Source: Ceratobasidium sp. AG-K (lineage: Eukaryota; Basidiomycota; Agaricomycetes; Cantharellales; Ceratobasidiaceae). Taken from it: a DNA stretch of 64,000 bases. A program made the translations under genes and the position numbers. Of the stretch, positions 21,279-34,113 are shown piece after piece. Within the stretch, counting starts at the first letter, position 1, and each line of letters begins with the position of its first letter. Under the pieces are notes generated by a model. It had not been told where the DNA came from and made no database searches. It was given only the letters and a program-made list of their open reading frames with translations. The DNA lies in contig JAWNGF010000004.1 of the NCBI GenBank assembly GCA_037039685.1, forward strand, positions 3,348,001 to 3,412,000. Reading direction: 5' to 3'.

Positions 21279-22189
21279 CGACCCTTTCTTCTTACGGCAC
21301 CTTCACGGCCATGTTTTCTAGGTTCGATGATTTTTATTTTCTGCTCTCGTATCACTATTCAGTTCCGACACCGTTCGGGCGATGCCTTCAAGCCTTATGA
21401 TCCTTTGTTGTTGATTAATGTACATACCTAATGTTGCAATAGGATGTAGCCAGCTTTTTGTTTAATATACGGATGTGCTCCTAAGCCGCTCGCTTGACGG
21501 TTATGATTGATGACTTGGCTAGTTTATTCCGTTACCGTATTCGCCAATACAACATCCTCTCTAACCAGATATCGAAGCTACTCTACTAAAAATATAATAT
21601 ACCGATTATTTATGCTGCAGCATAACTAATGGTCATAGGCTTGGTGTAGAAGGATGTACGAACGTTACGTCATAAGGGAATCGAACCCCTTCCATCGTCG
21701 CCCTCGGTGCGGCGGCGAGCTGGTCCATTTCAAATTCGCCCGGCATTGTCATGCCCATGTCTATTGAGGATGCATGCACGGTTCCTGCAAGCACTGTGTG
21801 ATATGGCCAGTGCAGCTTTCTCCTCTATCCTTAATTTTTGCTCCCACCGGGACTCGGACAGTCAATGAATCTGCACAACCGTATATTCACCTATTGCCCG
21901 TCACTGAGTCCAGCGCTTTGAGCAGTGTACTGACTGGGAGTAATGCCGACTCTCACGCTATGCCATGGCTACACTTCGAGTGCACGTAGAAGCGGTGCCA
22001 TTGACTTCGAGGCCTGTTCAAACCTAGACGAGAATAATTTCCCTTGATGTTGATGAGCTGTTCTTGTGTTTTGGTGCGCATATATTCGCTCATACCAATA
22101 CAGACATCGATGGAGAGGAACCTCCCTTCAGTATGCACAAGGAAGGCGGGAACGATAATCGTAAGCTTGAGGTTTTAGCACGAGGATGA
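21279..22189. other. intergenic, no gene recognised
   Basis: About 0.9 kb downstream of the MARVEL-like gene. AT-rich at 21420-21650. A tRNA T-arm lookalike at 21675-21695 was examined and rejected. No gene seen. Confidence 0.4.
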
Positions 22190-22708
22190 GCTCAAAGATT
22201 CTCAGATGATGACAAACGCGTTGGACGATCGTACGCTTGAGGTTGGGGTCACAGCCAAGATGCTGAACTTGCTCGCGAGGGGGTCCAAACCCTCGGCGAC
22301 GAATTGCTTCTGGGGCGGAAACTCTGGGCGTGATAGAGTTAAATGATAACTAGACCAATGAGGAGGTTCTGAAACTCGCCGCTAAAAGAGCAAGGCAAAT
22401 GCCACCACTTAACACTAGACTACTGTTGACCATTCCTGTAAATTCACGACTCGCACATGGCGGCATGCATCCCTCTTACCACGAAATGATTTGGCTAGGG
22501 GCCCATTCATTGGGGATGGGGAGGTTTCCGACGAGTATGCGGATGAATCACTTGAGCAGATCACCGCTGCGTACATATCACGGACGAGGTCGGTGCTTGA
22601 ATTGAGCAACATCTCGCCGATTTAGACCACGACGACTATGAGGTTGAAAACATGGCGTTGGATTTGGGGACCCATTTGTCCGGGGATGAGGACGAAGATG
22701 AAGAATAA
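22190..22708 (+). pseudogene. possible decayed coding remnant with acidic tail
   Basis: The plus strand shows protein-like pieces in shifting frames. Around 22170-22290 one frame reads DELKDSQ, MMTNALDDRTLEVGVTAKML and NLLARGSKPS before breaking. Near 22620-22708 another reads HLADLDHDDYEVENMALDLG and then an acidic end SGDEDEDEE followed by TAA. The pieces are interrupted by stops and frame changes, and no family is recognised. A decayed gene or transposon fragment is one explanation; chance is another. Confidence 0.25.
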
Positions 22709-22880
22709 GTCCAAGGCGGGTCTGCCTTGTAAGCGATGCGAATCAAATATGTACTGCCAGATATAACGCTGGACCAGAGTCCAATGTGCTGAATTCTCAG
22801 GAGTTTCGCGTACTTGACAATTTCGCGGCCGAGCTGCTTGCCCAAGCATTTATATCAAGCACGGTACGGCGGCAGTGATA

Positions 22881-22916
22881 GAAGCATGATACTACAACCA
22901 TTTCACCAACTGCGAG
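22881..22916 (-). repeat. tRNA-Gly 5'-half-like fragment
   Basis: The minus strand reads TTGGTGAAATGGTTGTAGTA then TCATGCTTC. This matches the D-arm/A-box part of the intact tRNA-Gly gene about 210 bp away (TTGGTGAAATGGTTATCATG CTTG) with a 5-nt insertion. The acceptor stem and the T-arm are not preserved next to it. It looks like a decayed partial copy. Confidence 0.4.
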
Positions 22917-23034
22917 TGTCTTCGATTTTTGAAATGTATGCGATATATAAAATTCAGAGAGGTTCCAAACCTCCTGGACAACGGTATTAGTTGTTTAGTA
23001 GGTCAAAATGACTTCCAAAACGCTCTAAAAAGTG

Positions 23035-23135
23035 TACGCCGTATGGGAATCGAACCCATGCCGCTTGCTACCTTGCCGCTTTTGTATGTAAGCAGTAATG
23101 GAAGGCAAGCATGATAACCATTTCACCAACGGCGT
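23035..23135 (-). tRNA. tRNA-Gly(UCC) with a 29-nt intron
   Basis: All arms fold on the minus strand. The acceptor is ACGCCGT (23129-23135) pairing with ACGGCGT, discriminator A at 23035. The D-stem is GTG/CAT with loop AAATGGTTAT. The anticodon stem is CTTGC/GCAAG with loop CTTCCAA after splicing, giving anticodon UCC (Gly, GGA codons) and U at position 33. The T-arm is ATGGG-TTCGATT-CCCAT. The intron (23070-23098) lies one base 3' of the anticodon, the canonical site. The spliced length is 72 nt. The internal promoter boxes are TGGTGAAATGG and GGTTCGATTCC. Confidence 0.92.
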
Positions 23136-23341
23136 GTGATCAGACGACCCAAACTACTCCTATAGCCCGAAATGGTATAACTGTACTTTTTTTTGGCAGC
23201 TACCATTTAGACTCTACCTACTCTTGTAATACGAATTACCCAGGTACCAACGGGATTACGAATGACGACTTGCACTATACCACGTTCACCCCCTGCCTCA
23301 TGGTATGATTTCTTCCCGGCCTTCCACCTCCTGATTCTACC

Positions 23342-25483
23342 ATGCATTCACAGTCGCAACTTGCGTTGGATAGACACCTCGACATTTGGGATATCATTCT
23401 TGAGCAGCTCCTTAGCCTTGGACATGGTCGCAAAAGCATTCTTGCTCCCCTTGTGACAGTCAGTCGGCAGTTGTCGGCTGTCGCCACCGCCCGGATTTGG
23501 GAAGAGTTAGACAGTTTGTATCCCCTGCTCGCCCTCTTTTATACGCGTACTGGACGCTATCGGGATTGGGAATGGAATGCGATTGCTCAAACTACTGTGC
23601 GTTGTAACCCCTCTACCCACATTAGTCAACTAATCATCCTTTTCAGCGTTGTCTTGACAGCGAAGGCGTTTGTAATGGAGAGATCCAAACCGACCTTGCT
23701 AGCTGGGGCCGGTACGAGCACTACGCCTCACATGTTCGCACTCTGAAAGTTAAAATGGATGGCGCATATCGTAACTGGATCTTTCTCTTGCCCATCAAGC
23801 GACTTGCTGTCACTCGCCGCAAAGTGCCGACTGCAATAGGCGACCAGACCCTTGACTGTTTCCCCCCACTTTTACCTAATCTCGTATCTCTCACGTTTGA
23901 GCTCCAGTATTCCCAGAACCTGGACCATGCAATCGCAGTTCTTACGGCACCCAGCGCGCAGCTACTTGGGATCGAGGCCCTGGCAGGTCTGTTACTACTA
24001 ATGCCCCCAACACTTCGACATCTTGGAATTATATGGACAAACAGCTCCATCTCGGAGTTGTTTACTTCTATTCTTGATAATTTTACGAAAGAAATGGCCA
24101 ATCCTGCCTCGCCGACGGAGCTTAATCTGGGACTTGTAGGGACCGATTACGGGTTTCTTCACAATCCCCCTGGTGATTATCTTACAGCCATTCCTCGATC
24201 CCACTCGCTTGTGTCTTTTAGAGGATTTTCTGCATCAGTCTACATGATAGAGGCACTGGGTAATTTACCGTGTCTTTCGGAAATTGATCTATACCACATG
24301 CCTGGCCACGAAGCAATCCCATACGCACACGAATACATTCCCAGACTCCCAAACAATCTGGATTATCCCTACCCAAGCGTCATCAAGTTACGTCTACTAA
24401 TCTGCCACAAGGAGGTCGAGGACGTATGTCGGATACTCTCTCATTTCCCAGTCGAGCGTTTGCAAAGCCTCGAGCTCGAGTTTACTAGAGCATATGGGGT
24501 ACCCCAGGTAAACTTTATGGAACCGGTGTTTGCCTTGGTGGGCCAGCGTGGGCGTGCCCTCCGCACATTCAGCCTCGTGTATGATGCTGAGATGTGGGAT
24601 TATATCCCTCCATCTTGGGATGTTGAGAACAGCTCATATTCGCTCTCCCCTTGGTCGTCATTCGCTCATCTGCTCGGCTGTCACGAGCTTGAAACGCTCG
24701 TCATTAAATGCGCTGGGCTCTACCATGGTCTTGTTCTGTCCAATGATTCCATCAAGGTGCTCGGCAGTGCATGGCCGCGCCTGAAAAAGCTCTGCATCTC
24801 CGAGACGCTTCTCGGGGTTGATGTTGTCAAACAATCCACCAGACCACGCCTAGTCAATATGGGCGATCTCGCAGAGATTGCTCTAGCTTTTCCATTACTA
24901 GATACCCTACACCTCACCTTGGATGTCGACCATGTGTCCACATTTGCCAGTTTGAAAATAAACTACGATCGGCCAGCCGCTCTCCCACTTGATCTTGATC
25001 TTGGATACTCCCCGTTGGTCGGAAATGTAGCTGGAACGGTTGCCAGGTTTGGTGTTTACATGGATCATTTCGCTCACAGGCTCACTTGTTTTTGGTTTTA
25101 GTCAGTTGCTAACAGTCTGGCCGGGACTGCGGTCGTTGCGAACATATTGGAAGGAGCATCGCCCTGTCGGCGTGCACGCGATATACCTTAACAAGTGGCG
25201 TGAAGTACTTCGATTATGTGGCTCCTCAGTTGTGGATGGGCACAATACTAGCAAGTGCAACGATGGGTATGAAGAACAAGTTTGTATGTTGTTTATTTTT
25301 TATCGGTGTTCGGTTGCTAAGAATAGTCTAAAGACTGGAAGGCAGTCTGAGTCTCTAAAGTTTACTATACCCTGCAAACCCCATCATGATCCTTGCTATC
25401 ATCGTAATTGTAGCTTATATTTATCTCGTTGTGGATACATGGTATTATTTCGTAATTTACAGGTGCAATGGAAAGCAAAGTGA
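23342..25483 (+). CDS. F-box/LRR-like protein
   Basis: Agaricomycete-type F-box-like protein, expected to be a substrate receptor for SCF ubiquitin ligases. Exon 1 (23342-23596) carries the N-terminal F-box-like helix set (LDIWDIILEQLLSLGH, then VSRQLSAVATARIWEELDSL). Exon 2 (23647-25046) joins as IAQTT-RCLDSEG and holds a series of irregular leucine-rich repeats, for example LPNLVSLTFELQYSQNLD, MPPTLRHLGIIWTN, LPCLSEIDLYHMPGH and HELETLVIKCAGLYHG, ending with LAEIALAFPLLDTLHLTLDV. A third exon from 25102 (SQLLTVWPGLRSLRTYWKEH) follows a 55-nt intron. The C-terminal end is uncertain: the frame stays open to 25483, but the last ~60 codons look less protein-like and the gene may stop earlier through another intron. 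Substrate unknown. Confidence 0.72.
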
Positions 25484-25597
25484 CAGCCAGCAGGGAATAA
25501 CATGGCGAGACTAGAGACGTTGAAGGCTCTTGTCACCTTCTTGGGTATCGGGCGAGTCTTGGTTCTTCATCCATCGATCGGGCAACTTTATAACTTA

Positions 25598-28500
25598 TCA
25601 GTACAAATGCGAGCAATTAAGTTTTTGGCTCACCAAAGGGAAATATTGTTCCATGGCCGCACGGAATCGTTCCTTGTACAACTTGGGCGTAACAATAGTT
25701 GGTCCCTCTCCTTTACTGGCACCTCCTAGTACGGTTTCCTTCATGATATGCTCAATCTTCTTGTCCCATGTGTAAGTGCGAATAAAGTCTGTGAGCATGT
25801 CAATAATGCTACCATACTAATGGTCACGATACGTACCCACGATACCAACTACCAGCTCATTCTTTGAAGTGACTCCAACGACCATGGAATAGTCCATCAC
25901 GTTAACGTCGGCGAGAAACTGGGTGTCGTTCCAAATTGCGGCTCGGAGAATACGCTTGGCGTGTTCCCGTAGATAGTACGGCTCAGTGAGCGAGGCTAAA
26001 TGTCGTTGGGTCAGTGGCAATGCTATTGTAAGGTGGGTGATCGTACCTTGTACGAGGTTCTCGTCAAGGAGGACTTCATTCTTACGGCCAGTCCGTTGAA
26101 CCATCGGTTGCGCGTCAACCCTTTAAGGTCATAGACCTGGGTCACAGACGAATTAGGTATATGTATAACAGAAGCTCAGTTCAACTCACATGAGAGAACT
26201 CGCGATTATACAAAAGGTTTTCCATCACAAGCAGATTCATCTTGACTGACTTGCCCGCCATGGGATTCTTTAGACTGATTTGATAAAATCCAAACAACTT
26301 TGCCAGGAGGGTGGGCCTCTATTTCTAGGTGAGCACCGATCTGTGGAGTAAATGAAAGCACATACTCCTTCACTAAACGCACTGGACATGTACTCAAAGT
26401 ACAAAGGAGCAAATTTGCCCATAGAGTCTGCCTCTTGTCGAGAGAGTTCTTTGGCAATGAAGCGCTCATCTAGGTAGGATTGTTATACCTCGTTCTTCCA
26501 AATTTCGAAGACCATACCTCTGGTTTTGAGAAAGGCTGATCCCGACTTTCCTCCAACTGCATCCCACTTTAAACAACGTGCGAGGGATTCGATCATGATT
26601 TGGTCACAGTCACAGCTCCTACGCAGTGCTTGAAATTGCTCCGCGTACAAGACTTTGCAAGTCACGGTAACGTCCCCGCTCTGGTAACCTTGAGAGCGAT
26701 CAGCGTTGTCAGATCGACCCGGGAGACGACTTACTATAAGTCTGATGTGAAACGGTTTGTGGGTGCTTCAAAACATCCGTTGGATCCGGTAACTCGTCGT
26801 GGCTGATAATGCCCCATGCTGAGGGTGAATCGACCGAGACATCATCCGGCATAAAGGCCTCTGGTTTTTCGCTAGGCCGACTTTGCTTCAAGCTAAGGGC
26901 TCTCGACATGTTGACTTGGTAATCACGAGCACTAGGCACGGCCTTTCAGTCCCTGGATCTAGCAAATTGAATGGATAGTAATACCTAAGAGTAAGCGCGA
27001 TGATCGACGTCGGCTCGTCCTCTCGCACGGTAATGAACGACTCGGCAAAGACGTGATCGGTTGGAGCTCTGCGAGTAGCGTTAGTTTGGTGACCACGTAT
27101 GTCATAAATTAGACCTTACACGGGATACTCAAGGTTCATGACGGTATGCTCCCGACTTTGCATACGTGACATCGCAGTTGACATACGATACAGGAATGAC
27201 CCGCGATCCACGCTGGCACTCATTTCACTCTCGCTATAGTTGGCTGGGCCCATTGGGTACTCGCGAATGGGCCGAATAAAGGGCGACGGAGGCTGAGAGG
27301 ACTCTGGTGTAAAGCCGGCCAACCGTTCAGCGGCCGTTTGTTGATTGGCTTTGACATGATCACCACACCCCTCGGCCCCACCGGCGTCGGACTCCTGCTT
27401 TTCTTGAATACCAACGTTGCTGGGGGTAGTCGTCTCAAGAGAAACCGATTGCGAAGTCAGATCAGACACTGACAAGATGGGATCCAGGGTATCGACACGC
27501 AACTTCCTGGCATCTTCCTCGCCTTCGTCCTCGTCGTCAGCCTCGCTGGAGGAGTCGCTACTCTCAGACTCGTCGTCTCGCAGTGCGTCCTTGTAGTTGT
27601 TGAATATCTCCACTTTTGGCTTGGAGGACGCAACTGGACGAGCCCGGCGGCCGCGAATGATAGCGTAACGTCGGTTTGCCTTTTCGCTGTCCTTGGACAA
27701 TCTTTCGAACTGCCGTACTTGGCTTGCAACCTTGGACGCTGGATTGCTAGGTGCGGTGGCACGCCGGGTACCTTGCCTACTGGCCGTGGTTCCACTAGCC
27801 CCTCGCACTGATGACCGGTCGCGAGGAGGGTTCTTGGTTGGCACTTTGCCCCTGACCGGTTTGTTGAATTGGGATGGCAACTTGCGTGGGGCAAGGACAG
27901 GGTCAAGAGTAACGGCGTTAAGATTCTTGACCGTCGACCCAGTAGTTGTGCGAGAGAACCCGGGTCTTTTGGGAATGTACAAGGTAGAATTAGTAGGCGA
28001 GGATCGACCAGAATATGGAGCTTCAGTTGGTTGGATTATGGCCTGGATAGGGGCTGGTATGCGAGATGGGCCTGAGTCATTGGCGGTATCCTGACGTGGG
28101 GCGACGTTTGCGGCATAGCTGCGCTCAAAGTCTGAACCTGGGACATTCTGTGACTTTGGCCGGAATTTAGAGCGACCCGTTGGGCCCCCCTGACGCCCTC
28201 GAGTCCGTCTCGGCTGTACTTCAGAATCATGGTCGCTGTCAGAGAGAAGCGATCTCCGCGCCAACGGACCATACGCAATAGCCCCCGTAGCAAAATCTTC
28301 GGGGAGTACAGCCTGGAATTGCTTGACAAGATCGGCAACGTTGGGCTGTGGGCGGGTGCGTCGTGGGAGTCGAGACAATCGTTGAGAATAGTCTTCTGGT
28401 TCCAGAGGTGCTTCCCTCGCAGGCTCAGCCGCTTCTTCTGGCTCTTGCACAGGCGATTCTGATTGCAGAGGTTCGTTCATAGTCTGCCCCGCTACGTTCT

Positions 28501-31500
28501 CTCCATTGGTACCAAGCATAGGCTTCGACGATGCCGGGTTTGGTGCGTCGTCCGTTCGTCTTTGTTGGGCCTCCGATTGAGCTTCAGTTTCATCCAGAAC
28601 GGTTTCAGGCCGTGTTCTAGGAGCAGAGATGGTAGAGTCGCTCTCCCCGCCCTCCGAATCATGGTCAATACCAGGTTGCTGAGTTTCCGTCAAAATTTCG
28701 CCCACGGAGATTCGCTCGTTCGAGATATCGTTGGCCGTGGCCGAAGGGTCGTGTAACCGCAACCCAGGGACTTCAGCAGGGGATGGCAAGTCGATTGGCG
28801 AAGGGCGCGCGTCCGTCTCAGAGGCCGGCGGCTCCACACAACTGTCGGCGTTGGAGTCGTATTCCGATGCGGACGAAGCAGGCTGTCCTATGTCCCGTCG
28901 TGGTCCAGTCTGACGTCGTTCTGGGTCTACGAATCGGGATATGACCTTCCGGTCCATGGTGTTGAACACGCTACCCATAATCTCCGGTACCAACTTGGAT
29001 ATCTTGTTTTGGGCGACCGAACGACGAAAATCCTTCTCGGTCCCCGCATACCATCCAGTTGGCAAGTACAGTTTCTCTAGTTGACCAAACACGTCGTCGA
29101 ACCAGGTGATTATCCCCTGCCAAATGGGCCGGACCTGGCCTAGCTGAAGTGTATCGGTGATCGGGGAGTTCGTGTATGCCTCGTAAATAAGTTGTTCGAT
29201 CTGGGCACGCCGAATGGAAGATTGCTCGCGCATCTCGGCTGCCAAGGCAGAAATAGCTTGTGATTGTTCGGGCTGAATCTGGGCTAACTGGGAAGCAGCA
29301 TCGGTAGCAACCTGAATCCGCGCGAGAACCGAGTCCCAGTAGGCTTTATTTCGTTGAAGCATGTGCTCATAGTCTGAATTCTTGAACGAAAGCAACGCCT
29401 GGGGTCGTACACGGATACGGGTTGGAGGAAAAACGACCTCGTGAAGCGTGACCTTCTCGGCCTGAAATCGGACCGTCGTACCGCGAAGGTGGAAGTAACG
29501 AACATGGTGCTGGTAAATATTATGAGAGCATCCAGCACCGTGCATCAGTAAAACGTCGGCGGGATAGAAATGAAGTTCCAAAAACTTGACAAACGAATAT
29601 CGACCGGCTTCTTCGCTCAGCGGGATAAGAGGAGTGTTCTGCATGCAAACTCGACAAAGGCTCCAAGTAGTGATGGCATCAAAGAGGGGTGCAGCAAATT
29701 TATTGGCGCCAATGCGACCTGTCCAGGGCTCAGTAGATATGAGTACCCGACTCTCATTATGAACAAAAACCTGAGTGTGGGCGATCTGGAACACATTGCA
29801 TCCTTTCCCTTCGCAAATAGCTTTGGGAGGTATACTGCACGACTCTTCGACGAATTGAGCGAGCGATCGGTCGCCCTGTCCGTAGTATGACTTGTAGACG
29901 AGCTCGGGTCGGAAACATGGACGTTGTAAATTTTCGGGCTGGGTATTCGACGACTGTGTTGTTATTGTGGAGGCGAGAGCTGAAGCAGTGGGGATGATAT
30001 AGTAGCGCATCGCAATCTGTTGGTATTTTTCGACTGCAAAGTCGTCCCGGTTGCGGCGCATATACCACTCCCAGGCTCGGCGCATGTCTTCATGGTGCTC
30101 TTGGGCGTCGGCAAGCCTAGCCCCCAACTCCAACTCGGACGCTGTATGAAGTTTGGGTCTGGGCATAGTAGGAGCTGATGGAGCGGACGAGATGGAAAGT
30201 GGAGCCGGGGTGGATACACGTGAGGGCGGAATAGGCACTGCGGCTGGCGACGCGGACTTTGCTGAACGGATGCTTGACATGCTGGTGCTAGTGTGGAGTC
30301 TCGGCTCAGGCGCTTCGTCGACGGGGCTGACAACAAGGACAGATGGTACTCCTTCTTTGTTGGTCTCGTTATCTACGCCTTTCTCCTGACCGGCGGTTGG
30401 CTCTTGCTCCCCACCGAGCTCGTTTCTCGCCTTTTCAGCCAGTGACCACTCGCGTTTTAGTTCGGTCAATTGATCGTCGGCCTCCTTCATTTTCCTCACC
30501 GGCCATGGGGGTAGGAATCGCAGAGTGGCACTAGCCGAAATGAAGGTGGTCAAGTACGGACGAAGGCTAGCCTCAATACGGCGGGAAAGCACCGAAGCTT
30601 CATCTTCCTCGTCAACTTCCGTAGCAATGGGATCATCGTCCTCGAATACTGGCGAAGGCTCGGGAAGGGTAGGCGAAATCCAACGTGCAAGTCCAGAACT
30701 AGGAGTGGAGTCGTTGAGTGGCATTCGCACGCCCAGACCCGGAAAAGATTTGGCCCGAGGGCGCATGACTCCACTTGCTTCCGGTGCAGTTATCTCCCCT
30801 ACACTAGCGCCACCCGCACCCAGGTTAGGAGCGGGAACGGCGTCTGCAGTAACGCCGGGCATTGTGACCACGCAGTCTTTCCACAAGAAGCTCTCCATCT
30901 TAAGATTCCGAACAATGAATGCAATGAAGCGCATGACCTCCTTCACTTTCTTCAGAGTATCCAGGTCCGCCCCGCGCAGAATAATTGTGCACCCCGAGCG
31001 ATGCGAGTCGCAACCTTCAAAACGCATAAACGTCTTCCGCCGACCAGGAATTAGATGATGATCATAGGTTTGCACCTTGAACCTCGAGCATTCTCCCAGG
31101 CGTGGGCCACGGTGGAGTGCCGGTATATCTGGGACGACCTCTGCGCCTGTCATGCGTGCTACAAACTTGGTCGACCGGGGCGGGACTGCGCGGGCGACAG
31201 CCACGTTTGCGGCCATGAGGTACTCCAGTGCCAATCGAGAAACCGTACGCTCGACAAGGATAAGGTGCGGGCGCAATGCGGTGATGCGCGCGACAAGGTT
31301 ACGAAGGTACTCTCGTTCCTGTGCTAGGATCGAATCGAGGGTGAGATACTCGTTTTCGCGGCGTTGCCATTCGAGGGAGAAGGCGAGGATCATGATCCGA
31401 GGCGAGCTCAAGTGGCGTTTCATTTTCTTGTGCGCAAGGTTGCAGGAGATTACCGCACCATCGACATATTCGCTATCTCTGGGCCGACCGCCCGGGATTT

Positions 31501-34113
31501 TCTTGATTTTAACAAAGTGGCGAACATCCATGTCAACGTGGGCTCCGCTCGATGATGCTAGAATATCGGCGGAAGAGCAGGATACGGCATCGTCGAGAAT
31601 GGAAGGTGTGCCCCCACGTTGAGTACAGCGTATAGATCGCAGAGCAAGTGTAGATGACCCAGCGCGAGCATACGTCGCAAACAAGGGATAGGAACGGGAG
31701 TTGATATCACCAAAGGGGACAACAAAAGGGTAGTCGATCCCGTATATCGTATGCAGAGTAGCAGCGTCGATGCAAGGCAGATGGAGGACACCCAACCATA
31801 GGGTCAGATGAGTGAAGGTGATCGCCGAAGTAGCCAAACATTAAGGAAGATCATCCACAAGGTCCAGAGTCCAAAATCACACCCAATCCAATAGGAACCA
31901 TGAGGTGATGAACAATTAGTAGGAGGCAAATAAAAGTAGCATCAGGAGCCTGCGGTTATCGGGAGACAAATAGCACTCACAGGCAACGTTTAACCTTGAC
32001 GCAAGCTTCAGGGATAGACGAAGCAATGCATCCTCCCATTCCGTTGCAGCGTTTTTGTCCGAAGCGCTTGCTTTCCCATCGGCCCTGTCATTAGATATGT
32101 TACCAGTAGCCGAGAGCGCCGCATCTTTAGGTTGCCCGATTTGTGCACGGGCCAAAAGCTGTCGAATCATAATTCGGAGATGGAACATAGAAACTGCATT
32201 CAATTCGGCCGCATAGCTATGAGCCATCATCTAGTTAATTCACCGCGGGCCGGGGTAGGTAGAAGCAACTCACGCGCTACTCTCTCTCCTGGCTCTCCAT
32301 CCAGCATCTCCTTCAGCGCTAATTGGACTGAATTCTCCAAGCCGACTGTGCACTCGGCTCCTCAAGAACGGCGTCCGGTCCCCTGCATGCGACCCATGAA
32401 AAGAATCCATCCTTCCACTACCAAAAGAGTCCATTCTTCCTCCGGTAAACGATTCAAGTCGGTTGCCAAACGAGTTTAGTCTAAGGCGGTCTCCAGATCC
32501 AAGTCGGGGCCGCTCGCGACCCAGGGCAGGAATCGAATCCCTCCTCGCCACAAATCCGGGAATAGGAACGAGCCCGGCGGGGGTTTCAGGCGAGGAAGCA
32601 GATGCAGGAAACATGATAGATGATTCAGTATTGGGTGTCGACGCATCCGTAAGGGGGGCTGGATTTGGAGTGGCCAAGTTCGGGGTGGATACGACCGTAT
32701 TTACAAGTGTAGCCACAGGGTCAAGAGCCGAGGATCCAGTTTCGAGTTGTAGAGCTCCCGGGGTGCCAGTAGGAGTACTAGGCCTGATACTGGGAAAAAC
32801 GAACGCCTTGCCTCCTTTCCCTTCTCCAACTCCAATGTTTCGTTGGGCTCCAGAACCACTATTGCGTCGAGTGTTCCCAACGTACTCTTCCATCTCCTTC
32901 TCCATCCCTTCGTCTCCAACCTCTATTTCGTCCTCATCGGGGGCGCGTCGAAAGGGCGCCGGTGCTGGCGCAAGCTCAGGGCTAAGAAAGTTGTCTATCG
33001 GTGTCTGAGGTCGCGAGTCGTCCGAATCGTGCGCCCGAGAATGCAAACGACGGCGAAGGGAAAAGTCGCCCATGGAAAATAGTGAGAATGGCTCATCTGA
33101 CTGACGAGCCCCAATTGCAGAAAAGGGGGACGGAGGCTGATAAGACTGGGAGAGGGACAACGAATGTTGATGTTGGTGGTGAGGATGATACATCGGCCCG
33201 GACGTAGCAGCAGACGTAACGCTGCGCTTGTCGTCGTCATCGTCAAGTCCCTCGTCTTCGAGGACCTGAAGACAGAGGTTGCAGGTTCGTATCATCCCTT
33301 CTTGGCCAAAACGGGAAGAAGATATTATGTTGGCTGCACATCGGGAGCAGAATATTTGACCTGGGATGTGAATCTGATTAATTGGGTATCTAATCAAAGA
33401 TCACAAGCGACATACCGCACACGCGACAGTGGTGCTTTCTGCGCCAAGTAGTAAATACACTCTTGCAGTCGTAGCATTCCTTGCAATGCTCGTCGTCCAT
33501 CCAGTAATCACGGGAAAGACCTAGAAACAAATTGTCAACTAGTCTCAAATATCCCCAGAGCGTATCGCTCACCTTCACCACGAATGCGTCGGATAACTTT
33601 ACTCACAGAGGCTCCTCGTTTGGTACTCGCAACAGTTCTTACGCTTCTAGCATCATCCGGAATTGTGAACCCGGGAATCGATGTACCATATGCCTCGATC
33701 CCATCGTACGCCTGAGGTGGAACGTGAGCCCCTTCGGCAACATATCGTGGTTGTTCAACTACAATCGGGGCAAAGGATACGAGAGGGGGGGCTGGGTTTG
33801 ACCCTACCGGCCTCAGGTTCTTCCTTGCGGGTTTCAAGGAGGGTGCCCTCGCGGGTGATGGTATGGTAGACGCCGGTGCGGGCTTGGCTACGGGTTTCGC
33901 AATGGGTTTGTTCGCACTGTCGGAATTGGTACTCGGTGTTGTATTCACCGAGACATTATTATTATTTGCACTCGCGCCTGGAGGAGCCGCATTGGCGGCA
34001 AATGTGTTCTTGACCTTGGATAGGAGAGAAGAAACTAAAGCGTAGCCACCCTGAGCACCAGGGTCGTCGTCTCCAAATGGATTATGTGTCGTGAGAGTGA
34101 CAGGCGACTCCAT
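25598..34113 (-). CDS. FAB1: FAB1/PIKfyve phosphatidylinositol-3-phosphate 5-kinase
   Basis: Makes PI(3,5)P2 on endosomes and vacuoles. It is read from ATG 34113 ([17 protein letters not shown]). Exon 1 (33573-34113) is a disordered leader. The FYVE finger spans the next exons: [20 protein letters not shown] (the RKHHCR PI3P-binding motif), then [11 protein letters not shown] and RTCNLCLQ. A Ser/Pro-rich linker follows (32270-33350), then a helical exon (31916-32230; [16 protein letters not shown]). The large exon 27116-31837 (about 1570 codons) holds the chaperonin-like domain (for example [20 protein letters not shown]) and the Cys-rich domain ([27 protein letters not shown]). The kinase domain lies at the C-terminus: [85 protein letters not shown], then [17 protein letters not shown] and the end [15 protein letters not shown]. 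At about 26104 the frame changes by one base within the DLKG...RNR...TG motif (see findings). Otherwise the gene is complete, roughly 2600 residues with about 12 introns. Confidence 0.92.

Noticed and set aside
21675..21700. Perfect tRNA B-box/T-arm-like sequence (GGTTCGATTCC, minus strand)
   Set aside because: The 3' acceptor strand would be ATGACGT, but no matching ACGTCAT lies at the right distance, and no anticodon arm folds.
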